From Trichomonas vaginalis G3 (lineage: Eukaryota; Parabasalia; Trichomonadida; Trichomonadidae), in contig NC_067206.1 in assembly GCF_026262505.1 (NCBI RefSeq), forward strand, positions 18,621,319-18,685,318: DNA of 64,000 nucleotides, written 5' to 3'. Position numbers and translations under genes: made by a program. This document shows, piece by piece, positions 1 to 10,246 of the stretch. Positions within the stretch are counted from its first letter, which is position 1. Each line of letters opens with the position of its first letter. Below the pieces are notes generated by a model. It was not told the DNA's origin. It searched no databases and saw only the letters and a program-made list of their open reading frames with translations.

Positions 1-630
1 ATAGTACAATTAAACAACATTCTAAAAATATTAAATTCACATCATTTACTTGAAGATTTTATATTTTCAACAAAAATTAATACAATAATTACATTAAATT
101 GAGGAGATTTATAATAATTATTATAAATTAAAATATTATTACTCATTAATTTGTTGAAATATTGCATTTTAGTGGTAAAAATTAAAATTTAAGTTTACAT
201 GCAGAAAAAAATTTAAATTCCAAAAAAAATCAATTGGGATAACGATAGGGACAAAAATTTAGAATCCCCATATGCTTGGGATAAAATCACATGAATACTT
301 ATATGCATGATACATTAAGAAGTCTTCCAACAATATAGATATAGTTGTAGATTCCTATGATTCCTTTTATATTGTGAGATAATAACATTTTTATGCTGTC
401 AGGAGCCTATGAGTGCCCATCCTTAAGGCTAGGTTGAGATAGATTTCCCATTATATTATCTGTGAATATATTGTTTGAAAATTCAAGATATAAAAATATA
501 TTATCAAAAAATTTTATATTTTTAAATACAATAGAGTGGAAGTATAGTACGATGAGATAGCAATGATATATTTTATAATGGGAGGTAATCTGAAGATAAG
601 TAGCAAATTTTATGCGATTTTGATTGGGAG
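1..630. other. AT-rich flank without recognisable gene
   Basis: No convincing reading frame, RNA gene or repeat boundary is visible here. The sequence is AT-rich with short homopolymers and is taken as genomic or old repeat flank outside Polinton A. Confidence 0.5.
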
Positions 631-970
631 TTGGAGGGTGTGAGTACTATAGCATGTAATAGTATCTCACACCCTCCAATTCTTCCTATGGCGCCGAAAA
701 ATTTTTGGTGAAATGCGACGACATTTCACCAAAAATTTTCGGCGCCATATAGAGAACTATAGTCTGCGAGGTACTGATTCTATCTATGTACCTCGCAGAC
801 CATAGTTCTCAGCCAAAATGGCTAAAAATTGGGTGCAATTTTTTACATTGCACCCAATTTTTAGCCATTTTGGCTAAGAATTGGGGGTGAGTACTATAGC
901 ATGTAATAGTATCTCACACCCTCCAATTCTTCCTATGGCGCCGAAAAATTTTTGGTGAAATGCGACGACA
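631..970. repeat. Tandem repeat of four successive hairpins (left part)
   Basis: One 250-bp unit consists of four adjacent near-perfect palindromes: hairpin I at 631-679 (GGGTGTGAG arm), II at 687-749 (TATGGCGCC arm), III at 752-810 (GAGAACTATAG arm) and IV at 811-875 (AGCCAAAATGGCT arm). A second unit starts near 881 and is interrupted in hairpin II by Polinton A. Its remainder lies at 21971-22080. No coding capacity is seen. It resembles a MITE-like or fold-back repeat; the family is not recognised. Confidence 0.85.
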
Positions 971-971
971 C
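967..971. repeat. Target-site duplication of Polinton A (left)
   Basis: GACAC lies directly outside the left inverted repeat, and the same five bases lie directly outside the right one at 21971-21975. Polintons usually make 5-6 bp duplications. The target is the loop of hairpin II in the second hairpin-repeat unit. Confidence 0.75.
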
Positions 972-1608
972 AGTTAGTATGGGTTAGTTGGGTACTGAGG
1001 CACTGCGCACCTACTTACCCATGATATGTGAATTTGACACTTTACAAAACCGTTAACATATATTTTACAACACAAACGACAACACTAGCTTAACCTTAAA
1101 TATTTACAAAGCCGCCAACCACTTCACCCCACTAACGAACTCACTAATGAAAAAAATAAACGTTCTCATAAATTTTCTTCTATATCTTCATCGTCAATGT
1201 TAACTCTATTGTAGTCATACTTGAAGTCATAAAGTTTCTCAAGTTTTGAAATGCATAGTCTTGTTAACTTACCTTCATCATCATAAGTTTTTATAAAACT
1301 ACCATGACAATCTTTATACACAGTCAATGTATAATCTACTGGTCTAGGATGAAGTGTAAAGAACATGTTATACTCAGGAAGGAAGAATAAATGTTTAAAT
1401 GTATGTTTGTTATATTTTTCGATTTGTATGAGTTGCTTTTGTTCTGTCATTTACATCCAAATAAAAATTTTCAGTAAACTTAAAAATAAATGATATCACC
1501 ACTCCCACACGTATGAAAACATAGCGCAAAAATAATGTTTATGTTAGAATGTTAGATCTAACACGTTTTCTAACCTCATTTCTAACCTTGTTGAATTCAT
1601 TGCTTTAT
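972..1608. repeat. Left terminal inverted repeat of Polinton A
   Basis: The reverse complement matches 21335-21970 almost perfectly; I noticed one homopolymer length difference and one substitution. It contains a whole 94-aa gene and a GTTAGATCTAAC iteron at about 1533-1592. Near-identity of the two ends argues for a young insertion or for end homogenisation. Confidence 0.93.
1166..1450 (-). CDS. Unknown 94-aa protein encoded in the terminal repeat (left copy)
   Basis: This frame of 94 residues is identical in sequence to the copy in the right terminal repeat at 21493-21777. It has a basic, aromatic N-terminal half and a very acidic C-terminus (DDEDIEENL). There is no signal peptide, membrane segment or known motif. 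Its ATG is preceded by the short late-type box TTTTTATTTGG. Presence in both ends means two identical doses per element, both transcribed outward toward the nearer terminus. The function is not recognised. Possibilities are a terminal-repeat-associated regulator or a packaging factor, but nothing in the sequence supports one over the other. Confidence 0.7.
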   Translation of the reverse strand: MTEQKQLIQIEKYNKHTFKHLFFLPEYNMFFTLHPRPVDYTLTVYKDCHGSFIKTYDDEGKLTRLCISKLEKLYDFKYDYNRVNIDDEDIEENL

Positions 1609-2480
1609 AACTCTCTTCCTTGGTTTCCTTTCAGTAAGGACTATGAGTTCTGTTCAAATGGTGTTTATTTCTATTGTGGAAAGATGGGGTCAGGAAAGAC
1701 ATTTAACCTCATTCGTCATATACTCATAACAGAGCGTTTAGGAAACGACTCTTACTATGACCAAATCATTATATCAGCAACTTCAGACTCTATGGACTCA
1801 ACAGCGAAAACATTTATGTCAAAAGTTCAAGCATCTGTCGTTAAAGTTCCAGACAGTGAACTCATTGAATTTCTTCAACGTTACATTCGACGTAAGAGAA
1901 AATATTATGCCATCGTTGAGTTCATACAGTCAGGAATGCAAAAGACTTCTGAGGAGATGAAAAGAATTATTGACAAACACCACTTACGTCAGTACTCAGG
2001 AGTTTACGATATGAAACGACTGACAAACTACATTCTATCAAAACTTTCAAAATACCCCTTCAAAAAGTATCCTTCAAACACTTTATTAGTTTGCGACGAC
2101 TTCGCTGGTAAAGGTTTAGTGTCAAAGCCTGACTCACCATTAGCGAACATCATTACTAAAGTCAGACATTACCACTTAACTGTAGCAAACTTATGCAAAC
2201 ATGGAGGTTTTAGCTTTAAACATAAAACGTCTCATAACTGACTTCGTTATCTTTCAAGGTTTCTCACGCATGATATTGAACTCATTTGAAACAGTCAGGT
2301 ATAACATTACCTTTTGAAGAAATTTGGGAAGCATATAAGTCTCTCATCTCTCCTCGTTCATACCTTGAGATTCATATCATGACTAATACCATTAAAGTCA
2401 AAAATATCCATGGGAACGACAAATTAAAGTTAACCTTCATTATAAATTCCATGCATCTCTGTCGCCATTTCTGTTAATAT
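1549..2480 (+). pseudogene. Packaging ATPase of Polinton A, broken
   Basis: An FtsK/HerA-type (A32-like) genome-packaging ATPase. A Walker A motif reads GKMGSGKT about 55 residues in, and a Walker B-like hydrophobic strand ends in VCDDF. In Polintons and related viruses this enzyme drives DNA into the capsid. The first dozen codons coincide with the GTTAGATCTAAC iteron inside the terminal repeat, so the genuine start may lie further in. The gene is broken, with about one or two breaks. Related ATPases occur in element B (39548-40500) and element C (54875-55688). Confidence 0.8.
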
Positions 2481-2516
2481 TTTTGCTGTCATTCATATCA
2501 TCCACTTCCCCATCCG

Positions 2517-2810
2517 TTAGCTTTTGAGGATATGCGTTAGAATAGCTGTTCTTAAATGAAGGCTTTTCACCTTTGAGAGCATAAACTCTATAACTTCTGC
2601 ATACTTTATGTTTGAACCTCCTGAGCCATCATTGACATAAATTTTTATAGGCTTCCACCCTTTGTTCATGTTCCTGCTTCTTCCCTTAGCTCTTTTGTTC
2701 AGTAGTTCTACATCTTTATACACAGCACCTGTCTCAGTGAATTCAACAATATTTTCATTCGTTAGCTTTACATTCAAACCCTTGTCGAGTATATTGTTCA
2801 TTTCATACAT
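2517..2810 (-). CDS. Unknown 97-aa protein, divergent from the CCG-motif gene
   Basis: A 97-residue basic protein with no motif I recognise. A second ATG two residues after the first is equally plausible as the start. It diverges from the gene starting at 2834 with only 23 bp between the two start codons, so both probably use one compact bidirectional promoter. The middle is rich in K, R and G (about residues 38-60). No homologue was noticed in elements B or C. The product could be a small virion or regulatory protein, but this is not supported further. Confidence 0.55.
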   Translation of the reverse strand: MYEMNNILDKGLNVKLTNENIVEFTETGAVYKDVELLNKRAKGRSRNMNKGWKPIKIYVNDGSGGSNIKYAEVIEFMLSKVKSLHLRTAILTHILKS

Positions 2811-2833
2811 ATAAAAGGTTTTATTCTATATGA
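2811..2833. promoter_or_regulatory. Compact bidirectional late-type promoter
   Basis: Only 23 bp separate two divergent ATGs. The interval holds GGTTTTATTCT followed by an A-rich stretch before the rightward ATG. The same arrangement appears at 4437-4453, 45837-45854 and 57889-57907. Confidence 0.5.
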
Positions 2834-3475
2834 AATGAGAAGCAAATCCATCTTAGCTGGTGCCGTTAATGTTCCAATTGAACCAAATCAAATGTTGACT
2901 CACGAACGACAAACAATATTGTCATAAAGAACTATAGTTCAGAGTGTTTGAAAGAAAAAGAACCAGAACTTAAGTCGGGACCTTCGGTCTTGGCGCATGA
3001 CGCCGTGAATTTAAACTCAGCTTCAAACGCTAACGCTACATCAGATGTTAAGTTAGAGTATCCACCACTGGACCAAATTCTTTCAAGAGAAGCCAACGAC
3101 AACCCTTACACAAATGTTCAAACAAATCCTTCAGATAACGTAGACCATTACCTTCTTCAGTTATACCAAACAATTTTACTCAAAGACGATAAGAAGCTTT
3201 TGACAAATCTTATAAGCAAGAACCAAATAATTCTAACAAAGGAGGACCTTGAAAATGTTATCTCACGAATAACAGGGAAACAATGTGTCATTGACTATCT
3301 CGACCCTGAAATCGAATGCTGTGGTCAAACTCCACTATTCATGAAAATAGGTAACATCCGCATCATTGAAACACCAGGAACTACAGGAGTTGAGTTTAAG
3401 TATAAATATTCGAATGAATATACAAAACTTTCAACAGAATATAAACTTTGCTTGAAATATGTTTTAGTAAATTAA
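2834..3475 (+). pseudogene. CCG-motif conserved protein of Polinton A, broken
   Basis: The C-terminal domain carries an acidic stretch followed by ECCG and a beta-rich tail ending near LKYVL. The same C-terminal pattern, including the CCG, is found in element B (45255-45836 and its inverted copy) and element C (56711-57412), so it is a shared family of these elements. The N-terminal half is variable and rich in S, N and P. It sits between the ATPase and the penton-like gene, which suggests a virion role. The start at 2834 is chosen because a late-type TTTTATTCT box lies just upstream. It is broken, with about one break. Confidence 0.6.
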
Positions 3476-3712
3476 AGCAATTTGTAATATCTATCCAAAA
3501 CTTCTTCAACAGTATCGAACTCATCTTCATAATGCAAACCTAATCTTATTGACTTGGTGCAGTTTTCACTAACACAATATTTTTCTGTTCTCTTGACTGA
3601 CATAACTAACTCATTTTGTTTCATCAAACAGCAACAACCAAAGTTCATGACCTAATACATAACATTCATACTTTATATTTTTAGCTCTGAGTTCTCTTGT
3701 AAGCTGTTGCAT
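3472..3712 (-). pseudogene. Small unknown gene convergent with the CCG-motif gene, broken
   Basis: A roughly 78-codon gene beginning MQQLTRELRAKNIKYE, with an acidic C-terminus. Its stop codon overlaps that of the convergent CCG-motif gene through the palindrome TTAA. The N-terminal pattern resembles the 62-aa protein at 45061-45249 of element B, which also follows a CCG-motif gene. The function is unknown. It looks broken about once. Confidence 0.4.
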
Positions 3713-3722
3713 TTAATATTTT

Positions 3723-4436
3723 CTAAAAGTCAACTTCAACAGTCATTTGCACTGGTGCCTTCAGTTCTACAGGCTCTCCTTGAAAGTCAACAAGTCTGAA
3801 TTGCATGTCTTTCAAATTATGAGGACTAATGCGAACCCATTTACCTAAATGAGTTGCTATGACAGGAACGTTTGGAATGAACATTGAATTGACTGCATAA
3901 CAGAAGGATTTATATTCTACTGAACCTTTACTATTAACTCCTGAAATACCTGTGACATTAGCTATTTTAGACTCAATGTACAAACAATTACCATAACATA
4001 CGTATGGAACAGATTTCATCTCAATCGTTTTGTCAACACTTTTCAAAGGAAATGTCATATGGTATGCTCCTAAAAGAAGTTGAACTCTATGACTCATTCG
4101 TGTTATCTTGAACTCTTTCTTGCTACTGAACTTCAATGTTCCCTCAGAAGAGAGTTCGACATCTATGTTGTCAATAGTTTCTTCATTTATGAGAGTATCT
4201 ATGACTCCAGCAATTTTATCTATTCTATACTCTGCTCTGTTAGGAAATGTTATAAAACTTCTTTTGTCATCTATTTCAAACTCCATGAAATCTGTTTCAT
4301 CTGTTATGACAAAAGTTGCGATAGTATTGAAGTCAACAACTCTGAAAGCAAGTGCTTCATTCTGAAGACCTAAGTTTGTTTGAAGCTTTACTGTTCCATA
4401 TTCGTTTGGGTCTGTACTTTGCAAATAGAACAACAT
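3723..4436 (-). CDS. Penton-like (minor capsid) candidate, 237 aa
   Basis: A 237-residue, beta-rich protein that looks whole. It ends with a segment of the form LKDMQFRLVDFQG followed by a short beta tail, a C-terminal style I associate with Polinton minor capsid (penton) proteins. Proteins of similar layout occur in element B (36459-37200, truncated copy 44867-45007) and element C (57908-58552, ending LSNIKFRITDL). Known biology: Polinton pentons are single jelly-roll proteins filling capsid vertices. The assignment is by pattern and position next to the fibre gene. It diverges from the fibre gene with 17 bp between start codons, which fits co-expression of vertex and fibre. Confidence 0.5.
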   Translation of the reverse strand: MLFYLQSTDPNEYGTVKLQTNLGLQNEALAFRVVDFNTIATFVITDETDFMEFEIDDKRSFITFPNRAEYRIDKIAGVIDTLINEETIDNIDVELSSEGTLKFSSKKEFKITRMSHRVQLLLGAYHMTFPLKSVDKTIEMKSVPYVCYGNCLYIESKIANVTGISGVNSKGSVEYKSFCYAVNSMFIPNVPVIATHLGKWVRISPHNLKDMQFRLVDFQGEPVELKAPVQMTVEVDF

Positions 4437-4453
4437 TTTATTCTCATTAAAAT
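4437..4453. promoter_or_regulatory. 17-bp bidirectional promoter between penton-like and fibre genes
   Basis: The whole interval is TTATTCTCATTAAAAT-like sequence between two ATGs. The late-type TTTATT box is readable on both strands. Such tight spacing requires very short leaders, as is usual in trichomonads. Confidence 0.5.
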
Positions 4454-7371
4454 ATGACTATTGCTGCATATGCGTATGAAACAAATGAAGCAAGAAGAGC
4501 ACATGAACTAGTAAACGAAAACTCAACTTTAACCATTGAAGGCAATGATTTAGTCATTGACGATGGAAAAACTAAAAAAGTCATTGATTTCGATACTTTT
4601 AACACTTATGACCCATTCATTACAACAAGCAAGTTCCTATCATAAATGATGGAACGGTGCAATATATAAATTCTACAGTAGATGCCTCATTAGTGAAAGT
4701 ACTGAATGTTCTCATTGAATTGTTAAAGAGCTTTCGATTTGACGACAACATTAAATGCCTAAAGAATTTAGTCATGAATGAGAAACAAATTCTCGGCGTT
4801 GCTGGTAGCAGTAATGATGTACACCTTATGACATTAGAATATTATAACGAACATAAAGATGAACTGAAAGGAGAGAAGGGTGACACCGGACCACAAGGAC
4901 CACAAGGAATACAAGGAATACAAGGAATACAAGGACCTCAAGGCGAGAACGGTTTGGATGGAAAGGATGGAAAGGATGGAAAAACTGCTAAATCATGGAT
5001 ATGGGACCTTATAAATACTGGTTTAACAGCTGCTTCATATGGAGTTCTTCAATACCAAATCGGAAAGATATGGGCAGTACTTGGTGAAGAAGCTTTAGAT
5101 GACGTTAAAAATGCTTTGAACTTCATTTCAAATGGTTCGGATACTATTAAAACTTTATCTGGTTGGATGCAAGAAACAAGGAGTCAAATAGATACTGTAA
5201 GACGTATAGCAAACAATGCACGTACGGGATTGGATACTTTACGAGAAGCACAAAATACACTAAAGGAAGCAAATGATATTCTTGGCTCAGTATCAGACAT
5301 GCATGAAGATTGGCTTAAAGGTATTGACAAATCTTTAAAAAATCACAGTCAGTCTATTGCTGACTACAAGAAAAGTATAGATTTTTTACATAGTGCTATG
5401 GACGTACATGATGGAAGCATAAGGAACTTACTTAATGCTAACAATAACTTACCAGGAACTATTAAAGCATTTATAAAGTCCTTTGTAAAACCCGGTGCTC
5501 TAACATTTAGGTCTTTGAGAGCAAGAGCATTGAAGTCAAGAGATGCAGAAACTCCAGAAGAACCACCAAAACCAACAGCTAATGAAATATTGTTCGAATA
5601 TTTTCCAAGGTACTCTGTTCTCATTGCATACATTCAAGAAATACTTAAGAAAGCAGACTTGACTTTAGGAGATGATGAAAGTTCTGTATATCTTTCGTTC
5701 CAGTTTCAAATAGCAGAACTTTTGAGACAGATATGCTTAATGTATGACAACATCTCTGATTTCACAAGATATGATGACGACCATGATCCCGAACACGGTG
5801 AAGAAGAAGTTTTACAAACATCCATTAAGACAGGAAAGGATTTAACTCAAAGTCTCATTATTGACACCAAAGATGGCGAAGTGGACGTTCTTCAAGAGCT
5901 GAAGAAAAATACTTCTTCGGGAGGTGGTTGTAGGCATGAACTTGAAATAAATGAGATAGAAGAGAAATTAGCCGAAAAAGCAGATAAAGAACATAAACAC
6001 AATATCTCCGATATAAATGAACTTCAAGCTACATTAAATAGTAAAGCAGATAAAAACCATGTTCATTATATAACTTCAGATGAACAGATTATAACGGACT
6101 ACCATGGATATTTAACACGAAGTGATGAAGCGAAGACAAAAAATGTTAATGAAAGAAGATATAAATACATTCGTGCTAAAGGTTATGACATAAGCTGTAC
6201 TGTACAGTATGATGTAGCTAAAGCACCAGAAGCATTTGGTTATACCGGTGAAATTTATGCCTCTACTTTCAATGTTAACGGTGTATTAGTTGAACCAAGA
6301 TTTATGTTAAGAGTTAAGTCAAAAATAACGTTTGAAGATGCTATTAAAAGTAAAGCTGACAAAGTTGAACTCGAAGCAATGAACAAAGTTTTGAAATCTC
6401 ATAAACACAACATCTCCGATATAAATGAACTTCAAGCTACATTAAATAGTAAAGCTGACAAGAACCATACACATAAATCCTTCACTACTGTTAGAGCAGA
6501 CGACATAATATTGAACTATACCCTTGGTTCAAGTGCACCTTTAGAGAATCCAAGTACAAGTGTAAAAGATACACTAAACTCCTTAAATAGTAAATGTATG
6601 AACATTGAAGGTCATGTCAGAAACTTTGAAACACATGAACTACCAGCAATGTTAGATAAGAAAGCAGACAAGAACCATACACATGATTTCTTCACAACTG
6701 TTGGTATAGAAAGTATTGAAGGAACGGTTGAAGAAACTGGTGGGGATGCATTATATTGTAAACCTCCTAACTTTCCACAAGGTTTAACATCGGATGACGA
6801 CATAACGACGATGAGAAACATTAGATGTAAAGATGTTTATGTCATGAAGGATGAATATAATATTAAATTCACTGCTCAAGATTTATATGACAAGAAAGCA
6901 GACAAAACAGAGCTTCAAACATTAAAGACAGAAATACTTCAAACATTATATCCTATAGGCTCTATTTATACGTCAATGAACTCAACAAATCCAGAAACAG
7001 TTTTAGGTTTTGGTACGTGGAAGCAGATTGTAGACAAATTCTTATACTGTGCTAACTCTTCAAAGCAAACAGGAGGTTCGAAGAAAATTAAAGAAGCAAA
7101 CCTTCCACCGCACACTCATACAGGAACTACAAACTTTTCTGGCGACCATAGCCACTCATTAAGAGACCATCCATTATACAACTCAGAGTATGAAGCTGGC
7201 AATGACGTTTTATCTCCATCTTATAACAATGCAGCAAAAAAGACTTTTCGACCAACTGAACCAGGAGGAAATCATGTCCATACTTTCACAACAAATCCAA
7301 CAGGCTCGGGTGCAGATTACATGCCACCATTTGTGACTGTATTTGCATTTGCATTGGTACGCGTTCAATGA
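4454..7371 (+). pseudogene. Collagen-like / phage tail-fibre-like protein of Polinton A, broken
   Basis: The gene codes for a long fibre. A short N-terminal domain shared with the element C fibre (58642) is followed by about 13 Gly-X-Y triplets (4870-4986). Next come a long helical coiled-coil region, several KADK repeats, some as KADKNHTH, and a C-terminal domain starting YPIGSIYTSM with GFGTWKQIVDKFLY and HTHTG signatures. That C-terminus resembles the gp10-like receptor-binding tip of phage tail fibres. Inferred role: a trimeric vertex fibre for host attachment, consistent with its divergent penton-like neighbour. It is broken about once; most of the length reads as one frame. Confidence 0.8.
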
Positions 7372-7431
7372 ACGCGCTTGAGCCTGCTTTGCGGGCTTAC
7401 CGTCTTGAATAAAATCTTTAACTTTACATAA

Positions 7432-8517
7432 ATGAGCTTGAAAGAAGTATTCGAACAACATCCATGGAGGTCATTTAAGAAATTCAATGAAGCTGCAAAG
7501 AGTTGGGGATTTACTAACAGAGCTGAAGTGAAAAGGTTCTTTGACAAAAATGTTGTACATCAAACAAAAATAAACCCTTACGACTACTTTTTACCAATTT
7601 ACTCCAACGCTCCTGACGCATACCAATTTGACACTCTCATTCAAAGCAGAAAAGGAGGACATAAACCATTCCTCATCTTCATTAATGTTAACACTCGTAA
7701 AGCATATGCATATCCAATGAAAAATAAAGGAACTCGTGAAGTGTTAAGAGTTTTACAAAAGTTTGTAGCAGAACATAGCCCAAGTACTTTAACATCAGAC
7801 CAAGACAGTGCATACCTCAGCAATGAAATCACAGATTTTCTCATTAAACATAACATAACTCACTACACTACTGAAGACCATAACCATAACATACTCGGCA
7901 TCATAAACCGCTTCATAAGGACGCTCAGAGATTTAAACCAAGAGCGAGACTTTACCGAAGAAACAATGAAACATTTTCTCGAAGTATATAATTCCTCAAC
8001 GCATTCTACAACAGGCCATACACCAAATTCAATGACACAACAACAAGAAGAAAAGTATATACAAAAGAAACGAAGTCAAACACAAAATATCAGAAATTCA
8101 ACACAATTTACCCTCATTCCTGGTACAAAAGTTCGTGTAGTTCTTGACGACAAACCGTTGACAAAGAAACGTTTAAGGTTAAGTCGAAATTATTATATCG
8201 TAGACTCTACGCAAGGTAATGGATATCTTATAAAAGCTGCTGACGACTCCATAGCATTTTACCCTCGACATAAATTAGTTGAAAGTAGTAATGGCAAACT
8301 TGCTGAAACCATTGACGAAGCAAAGCGAGGAGTGGTTATTGAAATACTTGACTACAACATAAACGATGACACTTATAAAGTAAGATATGAAGGAGGTGTT
8401 GAAGATGTTATACCATCTAAGAACTTGAGAGAGTCGAAGCCAACACATCTGGGTCCATTAGAGCGGGAGTACTGGAAAGACAAAAATATGCCAGAAAGAA
8501 TAAGAAAATTCTTCTAA
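7432..8517 (+). CDS. Retroviral-type integrase (rve) of Polinton A
   Basis: A 361-residue protein with an RNase H-fold integrase core at about residues 60-190: a first acidic motif in YQFDTLI, a second in LTSDQD, and a helix ending GIINRFIRTLRD. A C-terminal SH3/chromo-like beta region follows (KVRVVLDDKPLTKKRLRL onward). The family joins Polinton ends to target DNA and makes 5-6 bp duplications, which matches the GACAC pair here. The ATG has a short AT-rich leader. The gene reads through without interruption and lies between the fibre gene and a repeat block. Confidence 0.88.
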   Translation: MSLKEVFEQHPWRSFKKFNEAAKSWGFTNRAEVKRFFDKNVVHQTKINPYDYFLPIYSNAPDAYQFDTLIQSRKGGHKPFLIFINVNTRKAYAYPMKNKGTREVLRVLQKFVAEHSPSTLTSDQDSAYLSNEITDFLIKHNITHYTTEDHNHNILGIINRFIRTLRDLNQERDFTEETMKHFLEVYNSSTHSTTGHTPNSMTQQQEEKYIQKKRSQTQNIRNSTQFTLIPGTKVRVVLDDKPLTKKRLRLSRNYYIVDSTQGNGYLIKAADDSIAFYPRHKLVESSNGKLAETIDEAKRGVVIEILDYNINDDTYKVRYEGGVEDVIPSKNLRESKPTHLGPLEREYWKDKNMPERIRKFF

Positions 8518-8589
8518 ACTTTTTCATTAGATGTAAATCAGACATGAACGAGAACAGTCATGTATTATTAATGGTACCATTTATTTTAA

Positions 8590-9250
8590 CATAAATGAAC
8601 AAAAAATAATGTTTATGTTAGAATGTTAGATCTAACACGTTTTCTAACCTCATTTCTAACATGGTCTAAAACACACAAAACTCATGAATTTTGTGTGTTT
8701 TCAGCATTATTTTTTTGCATTATGACACGAAGTGAACTTTTGCACTTCGTCAAAAACTCATGAATTTTGTGTGTTTTCAGCATTATTTTTTTGCATTATG
8801 ACACGAAGTGAACTTTTGCACTTCGTCAAAAACTCATGAATTCTCATGAATTTCCTTAAGATAGAAAAAATAAAAAATAATGTTTATGTTAGAATGTTAG
8901 ATCTAACACGTTTTCTAACCTCATTTCTAACATGGTCTAAAACACACAAAACTCATGAATTTTGTGTGTTTTCAGCATTATTTTTTTGCATTATGACACG
9001 AAGTGAACTTTTGCACTTCGTCAAAAACTCATGAATTTTGTGTGTTTTCAGCATTATTTTTTTGCATTATGACACGAAGTGAACTTTTGCACTTCGTCAA
9101 AAACTCATGAATTCTCATGAATTTCCTTAAGATAGAAAAAATAAAAAATAATGTTTATGTTAGAATGTTAGATCTAACACGTTTTCTAACCTCATTTCTA
9201 ACATGGTCTAAAACACACAAAACTCATGAATTTTTGACATTTCCTTAAGA
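8590..9250. repeat. Three tandem copies of a 272-bp repeat carrying the GTTAGATCTAAC iteron
   Basis: Copies start near 8604, 8875 and 9147; the third is partial. Each begins with AATAATGTTTATGTTAGAA, then the palindrome GTTAGATCTAAC and two further TCTAAC half-sites about 11 bp apart. Copies one and two continue with a doubled sub-repeat containing CGAAGTG-AACTTTTG-CACTTCG, which can fold into a hairpin. There is no gene; the short frame across it is repeat-derived. It could be a replication or transcription control block. Confidence 0.85.
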
Positions 9251-9256
9251 TAGAAA

Positions 9257-9305
9257 AATAAAGTTAGTTTTATTTTTATTTATTTTTTTATTTTGTATAA
9301 AAGAT
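9257..9305 (+). promoter_or_regulatory. Class I (putative early) promoter block
   Basis: AATAAAGTTAGTTTTA followed by a T-rich run and TATTTTGTATAAAAG directly before the ATG at 9306. The same block precedes 10524, 11223, 12899 (weaker) and 61697. Confidence 0.6.
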
Positions 9306-10244
9306 ATGATTTCAACAATCGGCACAACAGCAATACAAACAACAGCACCAAACTCGTTAGTCATGAATCCTACGTCAATGTTGGTAGAGATGAAAAACTT
9401 CATTCCTTCTTCATATACTTTCGAAACAAAAATCCAGAAGATAAAGCAAGAACTTTTAACAAGTAATTTAGACTGTAGTGCGAAAGATGAAACAAATGAA
9501 GAATATCTTTATGAAATGCAGGACATTATTGACCATTTGCCTAAACTACCTGAAATCCAACAACAAAAACTCACTATTCCTGAATTCGACGAAATTGAAG
9601 TGAAACCAACTGACTCAGTAGAAATAAAGAAGTTCATACGTAAGGTAAATTATGAATTCCTTGGTTTTCATTGCAACCATAAAGTTATGGACAAAGATTG
9701 CGATATGGTATATAAGAATGTTTCTGACATATATAAATCTGAAGAATTTAAGACCTACGACAACTTTGTTTCGTTAGCTGCTGAATGTGTTTGGGAAATA
9801 AGAGATAAAGATAGAAGAGGCAAAGTATGGAACAAACAAATAAGACCCGCTATGTTTGAGATGAAGAGAGCAATTGACGCCTTAGTTGTTTTAGCAGGTA
9901 AGGTTTCAGAATATAACGCAAAAATGAACCCGCAATGTTCTAAATGTAAAGCAGCAATTAGGAAATATAACTACTCAGTCAAAGAGATAGAAAGAATGAG
10001 AAACGACTATGCAGACTTAAAGAAAGAAGCAGAAAAGCCAGCAGAAGATAAAATGGACATGTTAGAATTTCTGAACAAAAACTATCCAACTGCTGACGAT
10101 TTCCTATTATCTGACGTCAAGAAGAAGTATAAAGAAACCTTCGGCATAGTTAAAACATTCGATGTACTAAAAGAAGAAATTGAAGCTACGAAACTGTTTA
10201 AAGTCATGAACCATCGCAACATATACCATGTAAAACGCTTGTAA
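9306..10244 (+). CDS. Unknown 312-aa protein with a CxxC motif, putative early gene
   Basis: A 312-residue, mostly helical, charged protein. A CSKCK motif near residue 212 and scattered Cys/His residues (FHCNH, DKDC near 120) could bind zinc. I recognise no catalytic family. It has a class I promoter and is followed directly by KilA-N genes. A decayed relative at 42930-43840 in element B sits next to decayed KilA-N genes in the same order, so this is a conserved early gene cassette. The role is probably regulatory or replicative, by association only. The frame looks whole. Confidence 0.65.
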   Translation: MISTIGTTAIQTTAPNSLVMNPTSMLVEMKNFIPSSYTFETKIQKIKQELLTSNLDCSAKDETNEEYLYEMQDIIDHLPKLPEIQQQKLTIPEFDEIEVKPTDSVEIKKFIRKVNYEFLGFHCNHKVMDKDCDMVYKNVSDIYKSEEFKTYDNFVSLAAECVWEIRDKDRRGKVWNKQIRPAMFEMKRAIDALVVLAGKVSEYNAKMNPQCSKCKAAIRKYNYSVKEIERMRNDYADLKKEAEKPAEDKMDMLEFLNKNYPTADDFLLSDVKKKYKETFGIVKTFDVLKEEIEATKLFKVMNHRNIYHVKRL

Positions 10245-10246
10245 AT

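Noticed and set aside
4454-7371. Phage-like fibre as bacterial contamination
   Set aside because: It lies between Polinton genes inside intact terminal repeats, has the element's promoter type, and a relative sits in element C.
8846-9034. Short plus-strand reading frame
   Set aside because: It is made entirely of the 272-bp repeat, and its MLDLTRFLTSFLT start is just the translated iteron.
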